Assembly: GCF_024300625.1 (NCBI RefSeq) | Contig: NZ_CP101322.1 | Location: 1,129,992 to 1,193,991 of the forward strand | DNA length: 64,000 nt | Origin: Halovivax gelatinilyticus | GTDB taxonomy: Archaea; Halobacteriota; Halobacteria; Halobacteriales; Natrialbaceae | Direction of reading: 5' to 3' | Notes under the pieces: model-generated | The model's database searches: none | The model's input: only the letters and a program-made list of their open reading frames with translations | What the model was told of the DNA's origin: nothing | Shown here: positions 8,434 through 16,364 of the stretch, in pieces | How positions within the stretch are numbered: position 1 is the first letter of the stretch | Layout: the number at the start of each line of letters is the position of its first letter | Program-made: the position numbers and the translations under genes

Positions 8434-8871
8434 CTACGGTGAGATGAGACCCGAGTCGCGCTCGGCGATCGTTTCTCCACCCATATCCTCCCTGGCTCTA
8501 ACCGTCCCGGGGAGTTCGCCCTCGATCTGGACGATGACGCGATAGGAGACCGATTCCTCCAGATCGTCGCACTCGTCGCTCCCGTCGTGTACCCGTGTGA
8601 CCCGAACGTGCAGTTCGTCGGTCTCGTCGCTGTACGACGGATCCTCCAGGTGTTCGTCGTAACAGGCGTTGCCGGTCCAGTAGCTCCCCGTCACGCGGAC
8701 CTCGTCGTCCGCAAAGTCAACGATCGGATCGTCGGGAGGGGATCGACCCACGTCGACGCCGGTCTCGAAGTCGACGTCCGTAATCTCGGTCGAGCCGCCG
8801 GCGATATTCCCGAGACAGCCGGCGGCAGCCGTGAAGAGGGCCGCTCCGCCGAGGAGCGTTCGTCGGTGCAT
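8434..8871 (-). CDS. TAT-exported lipoprotein, function unknown
   Basis: The start at 8871 gives MHRRTLLGGAAL followed by lipobox AAGC, the signature of a twin-arginine lipoprotein; an upstream in-frame start would add 15 unlikely residues. The mature 120-residue domain has cysteines in GNACYDE and DECDDL and a beta-strand pattern (VRVTGSY, LHVRVTRV, YRVIVQIEG) like a small secreted beta-sandwich. It is convergent to the deacetylase gene. Substrate or partner is unknown. Confidence 0.8.
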   Translation of the reverse strand: MHRRTLLGGAALFTAAAGCLGNIAGGSTEITDVDFETGVDVGRSPPDDPIVDFADDEVRVTGSYWTGNACYDEHLEDPSYSDETDELHVRVTRVHDGSDECDDLEESVSYRVIVQIEGELPGTVRAREDMGGETIAERDSGLISP

Positions 8872-8962
8872 AGAGAGACGTGACTGGGGGACGGTAAGTA
8901 TCTTCGCCTGGGTCAAACGCTCGTTTGAGCGGCCCGGTGGCGTCGAACGTGAGCGGCCACGC

Positions 8963-9532
8963 TTACTCGAGTCGCGCCACCAATTGTGCGACGTACGGGC
9001 TGTTCTCCCAGCTCCGGTGTGATCCGATCGTCGTGATGAGCGTACGGGCCTCGTCGGTGGTCAGGTGATCGGTTCGTGCGTACTCTCGGAGGAGACGCGG
9101 CGTCGGGACGATTCTCGGCCCGTCGAGGGCGGCGTGAACGAGCGCGAAGTTCGTCCCGCCGAACTCGTCGGTGAGAAACCCGTCGACGTCGCGGGCGTTT
9201 CCGAGCACGATTCCGTCGGTCTCGCCGTCGTCGAGTCCGAACGTCGGGCGTGAATCCGGCGTTTCGGGTCGCTCGTAGGGATCGTCTACCGTATAGTGGT
9301 CACCCGCTGTGAGAAGAGTGCTGGCCGCGGCGCCGTGGACGTCTCGGTACTGCGTGAGATCACGCAGTTCGGAGACGACCGTCGGCGGAACCGATACGTG
9401 ACAGGTGGTGAGAAGGTACTGGAAGGGGTCGGGCGCGGTCTCGGTGTCGTACTCGGAGACCGTATGGGGGACCGCCAGACTGACGAGGGCGCTCGTGTCG
9501 GCGACGACCGTCCGTAGCTCCCGTTGATTCAT
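8963..9532 (-). CDS. PIN-domain ribonuclease toxin
   Basis: The protein opens with VVADTSALVSL, the first acidic motif of PIN nucleases, and has a later D-GETDGIVL and DGFLTDE, the other acidic residues of the metal site. Length of 189 is longer than typical VapC, resembling the larger haloarchaeal PIN family. Its start overlaps the stop of the upstream RHH gene by ATGA, so the two are co-translated as a toxin-antitoxin pair. The expected action is Mg2+-dependent RNA cleavage. The target is unknown. Confidence 0.82.
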   Translation of the reverse strand: MNQRELRTVVADTSALVSLAVPHTVSEYDTETAPDPFQYLLTTCHVSVPPTVVSELRDLTQYRDVHGAAASTLLTAGDHYTVDDPYERPETPDSRPTFGLDDGETDGIVLGNARDVDGFLTDEFGGTNFALVHAALDGPRIVPTPRLLREYARTDHLTTDEARTLITTIGSHRSWENSPYVAQLVARLE

Positions 9533-9873
9533 CGCTCGTCGCCGGTGTCGTAGACGTCGACGGTCTCGTCGGGTGCGGCGAGATCGAGCGGGTCGTCCTC
9601 GATATCCGCTTTGAGAAGGCGAAGGCGCTGGGCGGTTTCGGCGCCCGCGAGTTGCTTCACCGTCTCGAAGTCGAGCTGATCGTCGTAGTACTTCGTCGCG
9701 ACCAGCTCGTTGAACGTTTCACTCCCGGCGGTTTCGTCGAGATACTCGCGGATCGCCTCGACGAGGAGATCGGTCCGATCCGTATCGTAGAGGTCAGCCA
9801 CCGCGTCGAGTCGCTCGACGAAGTATTCCGGTGACTGGAAGTGAACGCGGCGAGGGTCGTCCGTGGAGCCCAT
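9529..9873 (-). CDS. ribbon-helix-helix antitoxin partner of PIN toxin
   Basis: Residues about 8-45 (RVHFQSPEYFVERLDAVADLYDTDRTDLLVEAIREYL) fit a ribbon-helix-helix DNA-binding fold; the acidic C-terminal part is suited to wrap the toxin. It overlaps the PIN gene by 4 bases. The palindromic TGTGCA sites directly upstream of its ATG fit autoregulation by the antitoxin or complex. Confidence 0.78.
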   Translation of the reverse strand: MGSTDDPRRVHFQSPEYFVERLDAVADLYDTDRTDLLVEAIREYLDETAGSETFNELVATKYYDDQLDFETVKQLAGAETAQRLRLLKADIEDDPLDLAAPDETVDVYDTGDER

Positions 9874-9876
9874 CTC

Positions 9877-9947
9877 ATGTGCACGTTTTGCACACAGACA
9901 GGTATCGTTTTGCCTCTATGTGCACATCTTGTGCATACATCTGTGCG
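9877..9947 (-). promoter_or_regulatory. TGTGCA operator cluster of the PIN/RHH module
   Basis: TGTGCA-CGTTT-TGCACA is a perfect 6-bp inverted repeat at 9878-9894, four bases upstream of the antitoxin start. Further TGTGCA hexamers occur at 9919-9924 and 9930-9935 and a TGTGCG at 9942-9947. Spaced half-sites over the promoter are what an RHH repressor would bind. Confidence 0.6.
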
Positions 9948-10099
9948 TACAAACCGAACCCTATCACGCCGTCGCGTATGAATCGCGACCCCACAGTGGA
10001 CCGTGTAAGCGCGATGACGGTCAGATTGGCGGAGTCGGCGACGCGCCGGATAAACGGTCAGCGTCTGTACGGACCGCCCAGAGACGCCCAATCGAATGA

Positions 10100-10119
10100 T
10101 TGGCCACATATTTTGGCCA
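10100..10119 (+). promoter_or_regulatory. TTGGCCA repeated site with AT-rich core
   Basis: Two TTGGCCA copies (10100-10106 and 10113-10119) flank CATATT. Because TGGCCA is itself a palindrome the pair reads as both direct and inverted repeat. The core is TATA-like and lies about 40 bases before the winged-helix gene, so binding there would block the promoter. Confidence 0.5.
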
Positions 10120-10157
10120 GAGAAAGAAATATGTAGGACATCCTCGTTAGATCGAGT

Positions 10158-10676
10158 ATGACCGACGATTCTCGCAGCGACGGCCCGCCCCCGTTCAGTA
10201 GACCGTTCGAGGGCGAAGACACGAAACAGCGCGTCTACGGTGCGACATTGCACGCCCGAGAGCCGACGACGGTCGCCGAGATCGCGGAGCGGGCGGACTG
10301 CTCGGAGGAGTCTGCGCGGACGCACCTGTCCTTCTACGCCACGCTCGGAATCGTCGTTCGTCACGAGGGTCGGCCGGTCAGGTACGAGCGCAACGACGAC
10401 TACTTCGAGTGGCGGCGGGTCGACGAGCTGGCACGGGAGAAGAGTATCGACGAACTCCAATCGCGCGTGTTGGAGCTGACGGCCCGAATCGAAGCCTACC
10501 GCGACGATTACGGCGTCGACTCTCCCGCCGAGGTCGACGTCCTCGCTGTCGACACAGCGCAGATCGACGACGTCTACGCAGAACTCGGTGAGTGGGTCAC
10601 CCTCGTCGAGGAGCGTCGCCTGCACGAACGCGCTCGGAGGAAGGCCGCCGACTCGACGGCCCCCTCGTACAGCTAG
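10158..10676 (+). CDS. winged-helix protein, likely antitoxin/regulator of TumE-like partner
   Basis: Residues about 20-95 form an ArsR-like winged helix (TVAEIAERADCSEESARTHL is the recognition part). Residues 95-165 are a coiled-coil/dimer region. It is followed with no gap by the TumE-like gene, a pairing seen widely in haloarchaea. By family analogy it is the DNA-binding antitoxin that also represses the operon, with the TTGGCCA repeats upstream as candidate operator. Regulation of something else cannot be excluded. Confidence 0.7.
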   Translation: MTDDSRSDGPPPFSRPFEGEDTKQRVYGATLHAREPTTVAEIAERADCSEESARTHLSFYATLGIVVRHEGRPVRYERNDDYFEWRRVDELAREKSIDELQSRVLELTARIEAYRDDYGVDSPAEVDVLAVDTAQIDDVYAELGEWVTLVEERRLHERARRKAADSTAPSYS

Positions 10677-11108
10677 ATGGTGCCGGCAGGTGACGGTGCG
10701 AGCCCCGCACCGATAGACCGGTCGGTACTGGAGCGGATTCGGTCCCGATTCGTCGGACGGCGAACGTTCGAATCGGCGGAGGTGGTCGAAGCGGGGATGG
10801 CCCACCTCCGCGTCGAGCTGTCCGACGCCTACTACCCGGACGGGGCGTCCGCTCGCCTCGAGATCCGCTGGTATCGCAACGACGACTTCAGCGTTCACTA
10901 CCAGGAAGAACGCCAGGACAGTCGGTGGGCGTGCCGATGGGATCGCCACCCGGATTCGCACAACACCCGAGATCACTTCCATCCACCGCCGGCCGCGAGT
11001 CGAACCGATGCGACAGACGCGGGGTGGCCGAACGATCATCGCGACGTCTGCCGCCTCGTCCTCGATCGCATCGAGGAGCGTATCGAGACGCTGTGGGACC
11101 AGCGGTGA
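10677..11108 (+). CDS. TumE-like toxin family protein
   Basis: The ATG follows the preceding stop codon directly. The 143-residue protein has the compact beta-rich fold and motif set of the TumE/DUF6516 family: RLEIRWYRNDDFSVHY, WACRWDRHP and HNTRDHFHPPP, with conserved His and Arg residues that could form a catalytic site, and a C-terminal helix (VLDRIEERIETLW). Family members are toxins in type II modules. The call rests on remembered family motifs and needs a profile search. The start is fixed by the tight spacing to its partner. Confidence 0.65.
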   Translation: MVPAGDGASPAPIDRSVLERIRSRFVGRRTFESAEVVEAGMAHLRVELSDAYYPDGASARLEIRWYRNDDFSVHYQEERQDSRWACRWDRHPDSHNTRDHFHPPPAASRTDATDAGWPNDHRDVCRLVLDRIEERIETLWDQR

Positions 11109-11162
11109 CGGGCTGAGAGCGCCACTCGTTCGAGCGAGCAGCGGGTGGGACGGCCTCGGAGA

Positions 11163-12527
11163 TCAGGGCTGCGGGTCGAAGTACGTCGCGAGTTCGGTTC
11201 CGAACTCCTCGCAGAGGGCGGTGAGTTCGTCGCCGATCAAGACTTCGTAGGAGTCCTCGAGGGCGGTCTCGACGTGGGCACCGAGTCTCACGGTGAGCAG
11301 CCCCTCCTCGAGGAAGGCTCTGGCCGAGGCGTACTCCCGCTCGCGTTCGGCGACGTACCGGTTGCCGTCGATGAACGGACCGTAGACGGCCGGGTCGTCG
11401 GCGTAGGCGTCGTAGAAGCCTTCGGCGTGCTCGCGAACGTGGACGGGCGGGCCCTCGTGGCGCTCGATCGCCGGCCGCTCGGCGACGGCGAGTTCGACCA
11501 GCAGGACGCCGGAGTCGTCCGCCCAGGCGGCGCTCCGGCAGACGTCGAAGCCCCGGCGGTTCAGCGCGTCGACGAGGCCGGACCGCGAGCGTTCGAGTTG
11601 CGGGTAGAGCTGGTCGGAGACGAGATCTGGTGCGCAAAAGCGGATCGCGAGCGGCGTCGTTCCGCGCCGGAGGAGGTGCGCTTCGAGGTCGGCGGGCGCG
11701 AGGGGGTCTGGCTCGTCGCGTTCGAACAGGTCGAGGCGGGGGTCGTCGAGGAGATCGCGCGCGTAGTGCTGGAAGCGGGCGACGTTATCGGCCGAACAGA
11801 CGGCCGCGACGTTTCGTTCCGGGTCGGTGGGATCGATGACGACCAGCGGGTCGTCGAAGTCGGCCTGGGCGTGGGCTTCGGGATCGAGGTGGATCGGCGG
11901 CGACCAGTCCGTGGCGGCCTCACAGAGGTCGCGAAAGCTGCCGTGCTCGACGACGAGGAGTTCGGTGAGGTAGCCGCTGAATCCGCGGGTCCGCAGGTCG
12001 CTGCCGTAGACGCCGATCGCCTTCGTGAACGCCTTCGCGAGGCGGACCTCCCGGGCGAGGTCGTCGCCGATCCGCGCTTTGAGGTAGGCGTTGTGAAACG
12101 GGGTTCGGTCGACTGCGGACCGAATGTCGGTCGCGCGTTCGAGTCGGTAGCACGGGACGACGTCGACGTCGAAGTCGTCGAACTCGCCGCTGACGTAGGG
12201 GTGTTCGGCGTACTCCTCGCGGCCGTCGGGCAGCGTCTCGTGACCGACGGCGAGTCCGTCGCGTTCTAAGGTTTCTCGGTCGATCTCGGGCGGAAACCGG
12301 ACGAAGACGTCGACGTCGCGGTCGCCGCTGATCCAGGTATCCCGGGCGGTCGAGCCGACCAGCAGGACGTCCGCGTCGGTGTGACGCTCGGTCACGGCGG
12401 CCTCGGCCCGGGCGACGAGCGTGTCTGCGATCCGGCGAAACGCGGCGCGTTCGGCTTCGTCCGGCGCGACCCGGTCGTGAACCCGCGCGAGGACGTCGGC
12501 CAGCTCGTCGTCACCGTCGGTGCTCAT
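11163..12527 (-). CDS. cca: CCA-adding enzyme (archaeal tRNA nucleotidyltransferase)
   Basis: It adds the 3' CCA to tRNAs, needed here because the tRNA genes in the window lack encoded CCA. The start MSTDGDDEL at 12527 discards 67 unlikely N-terminal residues. The class I nucleotidyltransferase motif GSTARDTWISGDRDVDVFV carries the catalytic Asp pair. RLAKAFTKAIGVYG, GFSGYLTELLV and a long C-terminal tail/body domain follow as in archaeal CCA enzymes. Length of 454 matches the family. It is downstream of crtB with a 69-bp gap. Confidence 0.93.
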   Translation of the reverse strand: MSTDGDDELADVLARVHDRVAPDEAERAAFRRIADTLVARAEAAVTERHTDADVLLVGSTARDTWISGDRDVDVFVRFPPEIDRETLERDGLAVGHETLPDGREEYAEHPYVSGEFDDFDVDVVPCYRLERATDIRSAVDRTPFHNAYLKARIGDDLAREVRLAKAFTKAIGVYGSDLRTRGFSGYLTELLVVEHGSFRDLCEAATDWSPPIHLDPEAHAQADFDDPLVVIDPTDPERNVAAVCSADNVARFQHYARDLLDDPRLDLFERDEPDPLAPADLEAHLLRRGTTPLAIRFCAPDLVSDQLYPQLERSRSGLVDALNRRGFDVCRSAAWADDSGVLLVELAVAERPAIERHEGPPVHVREHAEGFYDAYADDPAVYGPFIDGNRYVAEREREYASARAFLEEGLLTVRLGAHVETALEDSYEVLIGDELTALCEEFGTELATYFDPQP

Positions 12528-12595
12528 CGGATCTCTGTTCGAGGGCCGGCCGTGAAAGCGTATCGAAGCGTCGCGGTGTAGTGGGGTGGTGGTGC

Positions 12596-13582
12596 CTACG
12601 CGCGGAAGAACCGACGAATCGAACACCTCGATCGCGCGGGTTCGGGCGTCGACAGGGTCTCCACCGTCGGGATCGACGACGCCCGGACGAACGTCGCCAC
12701 CGGATCGGCCGTGCGGTGCCAGTGCCACCAGGTGCGCGCCAGCAACGCGAGTCGACGCGACCGCGACAGCGTCGGTCGAGACGAGAGAACGTCGTAGTCG
12801 CGATCACGGATCGCCCGGTGGTGATCGGCGTAGCACACCGCAGCCAGGAGGACGGGGAACTGACAGTCTCGTGGAAGGTGTTGGATGCCCTCGACGCCCT
12901 CGGCGTAGCGTTTCTCGGTCCGTTCCAGTTCGGCGGAGATCGCGTCGGCGACGGCCTCGGTGCACGTTAACGACCGAATCTGTGCGTCCGACGTTCCGGC
13001 AGCCGCCAGCCGGTCTTGCGGGAGATAGACGCGGCCGTAGTCCTGGACGTCCTCGCGGACGTCGCGAAGGAAGTTCGTGAGCTGGAACGCCTCGGCGAGC
13101 GCCGCCGCGTGGGGACGGGCCGCGTCGGGGTCGTCGGGCCCCATCACGGCCAGCATCACGTTCGCCACGGCGACCGACGATCCGCGAAGGTAGGCGGCGA
13201 GGTCGTCGTGACTCTCGTATCGGTCGCGTTCGACGTCCATTCGCATCGCGTCGACGAACGTCTCGACTTCGCGCGCGGGAAGGTCGTACCGCTCTCTGAG
13301 GTCGGCGAACGCGGCGAGGATCGGATCGTCGGTCGGCTCGCGACCGAGCGCCGCTCGCTCGATTCGGTCGAGTTCGCGACGCTGGGCGGCCGGGTCGGTT
13401 CGATCCGGATCGTCGACGACCTCGTCTGCGAGTCGGAAGAACCCGTACAGAACGTACGTCTCGCGTCGAACGCGCGCCGGAAAGAGTCGCGTCGCCAGGT
13501 AGAACGTCGGGCCGGTACGTCGGTGAACCCGCCTGGCAGCGGCGACTGGATCGTCCCCTTCGTCGACTGTCGGTGTAGCCAC
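12596..13582 (-). CDS. crtB: phytoene synthase
   Basis: It condenses two geranylgeranyl diphosphates to phytoene, the first committed step of C40/C50 carotenoids such as bacterioruberin. It has both aspartate-rich motifs: LADEVVDD at about 51-58 and LRDVREDVQDYGRVYLP at about 171-187, plus the usual trans-isoprenyl synthase helices. Length of 328 is normal. It is 48 bp downstream of a Bat-like regulator gene on the same strand. In Halobacterium, Bat controls bop, brp and crtB1, so co-location suggests direct regulation. Confidence 0.92.
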   Translation of the reverse strand: MATPTVDEGDDPVAAARRVHRRTGPTFYLATRLFPARVRRETYVLYGFFRLADEVVDDPDRTDPAAQRRELDRIERAALGREPTDDPILAAFADLRERYDLPAREVETFVDAMRMDVERDRYESHDDLAAYLRGSSVAVANVMLAVMGPDDPDAARPHAAALAEAFQLTNFLRDVREDVQDYGRVYLPQDRLAAAGTSDAQIRSLTCTEAVADAISAELERTEKRYAEGVEGIQHLPRDCQFPVLLAAVCYADHHRAIRDRDYDVLSSRPTLSRSRRLALLARTWWHWHRTADPVATFVRASSIPTVETLSTPEPARSRCSIRRFFRA

Positions 13583-13630
13583 GGTGCGTTCGGTAGGAGT
13601 CGCGGAAGGAAAAGCCGAGTACCTTACTAG

Positions 13631-15292
13631 CTAGGTACGGTCGGGTGCGTCGGTGTGAGTGTCCTCGAAAAGCGCGCCCAGGAGCGTCCGCTCAGCGGCG
13701 CGTCGGTGCTGGTGAAAGGTCGCCCGCGAGATGTCCATCGACTCCGCGAGGTCGTCGCCGGTCGCCGCGCGTGGTTCGTCGTAAAAGCCGGCGAGGTAGG
13801 CCGTTTGTATCGCTTCGCGCTGGCGCTCGGTGAGCTGGTCGGTGAGCGTCTGGACGAACGTCGATCGCGTCGCCGGCGAGGTTCGCTCGTGAAAGTGACG
13901 CACATCGACAGCATCGTAACGAGCCGTAAGCACGTCGTGAACGGCCCGAGGCGGTGAACCCGGTGCCACGTCGATCGTCACCGTCGCCCGGTCGGGTGTC
14001 GCGACGAGACGACGAATCGTTCCGCCGCGATCGCCGAGGGCGTCGACCAGGTCGGTCTCGGTCAGCCGGAGTTGAAAGCGCGCCTCGTCGCCGCCACCCA
14101 GCGACGTCACCGACGCGATAGACTCCACGGGACCGATCGCGTCCGTCATCGCCGATTCGTCGGCGTCGGCCGCGACGAACGCGAGGAGGGACCCGTCGGC
14201 GCGGTAGGTGGCGCCCAGATAGGTGAGCTCGCCGGCTATCGCGTCGGCGAGTCGAACGAAGACGAACGCGGGATCGGCGATCGTCACGCCGAGTTCCGTC
14301 ACGCCGTCGTCGACGAGCCAGCGACGGCGCTCGATCGCGTCGACGACCGCCCCCGCGGTCGCCCCGATCGACTCGAGGACGGCCAGTTCCGGATCGGCCG
14401 GAAGCGTCCCCTCGGCCGCGTAAGCGACGAGGACGCCGTAACACGTCTCGTCGGTCCCGATCGCGACGGCGACGAGTCCGCCGGCCGGAAGCGCCTCGGC
14501 CACGGCCTCCGTCGTCGCCTCGGAATCGAGCAGCGAGGTGGTGACCGTCTGCCACCGGGCGTTAGACCCGCCGGCGTCGCGAGCGCGCACGTCGAGCGGC
14601 GTCCGCCCGTTCGCGACGTCGGCGAGGGGATGCCCGTCGCGTAACTCGATCACGGACGCCTCGTCCGTCCGATCGACGAACGCGTCGCCGGCGACGGCCG
14701 TCACCGCGAGTCGGTCGGTCCCGAGGGTCGTTCGCCCGACCCAGGCGGCGTCGTAGGCGTCCGTCTCGACCAGCCGACGACAGAGGATCCGCTCGACCGC
14801 CTCGCGCGTCGACGCACCGAGCAGTTCGTCCGTGACGTCTCGAACCAGCCCGGAGAGTCGATCGACGAGGTGGGCCAGACGCTCGTGTTCGCGTCTGGCC
14901 TCGCGTTCGGCCTCCCGTCGCTCGGTGATGTTCTGGTGAGCGACGATCGCGTAGCGAGTGTCGTCGGCGGTGACGCCACCGGCGTGCATCAGAAACCACC
15001 GACGCTCGTCGGGGGAGTGACAGGGATACTCGAGCGAGAACGTGACTCGTTCACCCGAAAGGACCGCCTCGATCCCGTCGGCGGCCGCGTCGGCGTACCG
15101 ATCGTCGGCGCGTCGAGTGATCTCGAGGTAGTTCTCGCCGACGGCGTCCGGCGCCGTCTGGATGTCGTTCGCCCGACCGAATCGCTTCCAGGAGGCGTTC
15201 GACGCCCTGATCGTCCCCGTCTCGTCGAGTAGCGCCACGTTCAACGGTACGTTGTCGAGCGCGAGCCGCGCCCGATCGGGGGCTAGATCCAT
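13631..15292 (-). CDS. bacterioopsin-activator (Bat)-like PAS-GAF-HTH regulator
   Basis: Domains in order: PAS (residues about 10-125, with SNASWKRFG and HQNITERREAE), coiled linker (125-150), GAF (about 150-310), a Bat-specific beta-rich region (about 330-480) and a C-terminal HTH_10 helix-turn-helix (LTERQREAIQTAYLAGFYD, about 495-550, with MDISRATFHQHRRAAERTLL). Such proteins sense light, redox or oxygen and activate transcription. It is upstream of crtB in the same orientation. No haem or flavin ligand can be assigned by eye. Confidence 0.88.
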   Translation of the reverse strand: MDLAPDRARLALDNVPLNVALLDETGTIRASNASWKRFGRANDIQTAPDAVGENYLEITRRADDRYADAAADGIEAVLSGERVTFSLEYPCHSPDERRWFLMHAGGVTADDTRYAIVAHQNITERREAEREARREHERLAHLVDRLSGLVRDVTDELLGASTREAVERILCRRLVETDAYDAAWVGRTTLGTDRLAVTAVAGDAFVDRTDEASVIELRDGHPLADVANGRTPLDVRARDAGGSNARWQTVTTSLLDSEATTEAVAEALPAGGLVAVAIGTDETCYGVLVAYAAEGTLPADPELAVLESIGATAGAVVDAIERRRWLVDDGVTELGVTIADPAFVFVRLADAIAGELTYLGATYRADGSLLAFVAADADESAMTDAIGPVESIASVTSLGGGDEARFQLRLTETDLVDALGDRGGTIRRLVATPDRATVTIDVAPGSPPRAVHDVLTARYDAVDVRHFHERTSPATRSTFVQTLTDQLTERQREAIQTAYLAGFYDEPRAATGDDLAESMDISRATFHQHRRAAERTLLGALFEDTHTDAPDRT

Positions 15293-15401
15293 CGACCGGA
15301 CCTGCGAGTCGAACGCTCCTAAACGTCCCGCATGTGTGCGAGTGATTCGCAGGCCGGCAAAGCGAAAGCCCTATGAAACGCTCACGACTACTCGAAATCG
15401 A

Positions 15402-15504
15402 GCCGAAGTAGCTCAGATGGTAGAGCACCTCGCTGTTACGGCGATACAGGGACCTGTTCGCCGCAGATACGAGGTTGTCCCAGGTTCGAGTCCTGGCTTC
15501 GGCG
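15402..15504 (+). tRNA. tRNA-Asn (anticodon GTT) with 30-nt intron
   Basis: The acceptor arm GCCGAAG pairs with CUUCGGC. The anticodon stem CCUCG (15428-15432) pairs with CGAGG (15470-15474). The anticodon GTT is at 15435-15437. The sequence between A37 (15438) and base 38 (15469) is a 30-base insert with perfect 6-bp arms CGGCGA/TCGCCG, the size and place of an archaeal bulge-helix-bulge intron. Removal gives a normal 73-base tRNA. The T arm is CCAGG-TTCGAGT-CCTGG. The 3' end is duplicated at 15657-15677. Confidence 0.88.
15439..15468 (+). other. tRNA-Asn intron (bulge-helix-bulge type)
   Basis: Thirty bases lie between positions 37 and 38 of the tRNA. CGGCGA and TCGCCG pair around a 13-base loop and the remaining bases can form the bulges recognised by the archaeal splicing endonuclease. 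The exact cut site may shift by a base because flanking bases repeat. Confidence 0.7.
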
Positions 15505-15677
15505 TCCCGTTCTCACGATACTCTCGCGAGGAGCCCTGGCTCCGAGCGAACGCGGCGTGAGAATCGGGACGACACAACCAGACTCGAACACGCGAGTCGC
15601 AGCCCGGGAACGCAGCCGAGTGGAACGTGGCGAGTACCCCGGACCGTCTCGCACCTGTTCGAGTCCTGGCTTCGGCG
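15484..15677 (+). repeat. duplicated tRNA-Asn 3' end (21-bp direct repeat, att-like)
   Basis: GTTCGAGTCCTGGCTTCGGCG occurs at 15484-15504 (the tRNA itself) and again exactly at 15657-15677. Sequence after each copy is also related (a GCGAGGA...CTCCGAGCGA pattern), so the unit is about 173 bp. A tRNA 3' end repeated next to the gene is the mark left by tyrosine-recombinase integration or tandem scar growth. I see no intact gene in 15505-16035. Confidence 0.72.
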
Positions 15678-16035
15678 CTTCGTACTTGTAACTCACTGGC
15701 GAGGACCGACAGCTCCGAGCGACCGGCAGCACCGTTGACTTCCACCGCAATCCGCTCGTCGAAATTTTCGCTGAGCGGTTCACCGACGCGTATCGTGCTC
15801 TCACCTGACTCGACGGTACGTCTAGCGGCCGGAGGATGCCATCTGTCGCCCCGGTTCGGGATATATCGGTATCGTCGGCCGGATTTTATTCCGAGACGGG
15901 CTCTTATCCCTCGTTGCATGAAATCAGACAGTGTCTGATATTGTGAGACGTGTGGGGAGTGTGCCGGGACATCACGAGCTTGATTCGGAACGCAAACGGT
16001 CCGTCTGCGTGAACGAGGTCCCGCGGTTCCAACCC

Positions 16036-16222
16036 GTGGTCAACGAATTGTCGGCCATCCGATCACAGGAGTCCACCCCAGCCGATCGCGTGCGTGAAAC
16101 CGACGGAGGCGACAGACGACCACCGTAACCGGGAGCGAGCGGTAGAATCCGTTTTCCAGCTAGCGTTCGACCTCGCCGAGTTCTTCGAGTGCACCGTCGA
16201 AGAACTCTTCACCCCCGAGTGA
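16036..16222 (+). pseudogene. decayed Xre/Cro-C1 family regulator
   Basis: A GTG-started frame reads VVNELSAIRSQESTPADRV, resembling the N-terminus of small Xre regulators. Near 16100 the reading frame breaks, and in another frame 16121-16222 encodes LAFDLAEFFECTVEELFTPE and then stops, the exact style of the C-terminus of this roughly 65-residue family. The central recognition helix is unrecognisable. The copy is therefore frameshifted and dead. Its place near the duplicated tRNA-Asn end suggests a leftover from an integrated element. Confidence 0.5.
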
Positions 16223-16364
16223 GTTCGAGAATCGACAGTTTCAGGAATTGCCGTTAGACTGCCATAGCGAACAGATAGAATCGACCGTAATCACGGTCGA
16301 GAAGCCCACACACCCCCGAATCGGCCGTAGCGTTTAACGCATCGTATCGTCTCACCTCGACCGA

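Noticed and set aside
11145-12269. 374-residue plus-strand frame opposite the CCA-adding enzyme
   Set aside because: Mirror of a well-supported gene with intact catalytic motifs on the minus strand.
15413-15919. 168-residue minus-strand frame across tRNA-Asn
   Set aside because: Covers an intron-containing tRNA and its duplicated 3' end; the repeated phrases in it derive from the DNA repeat.
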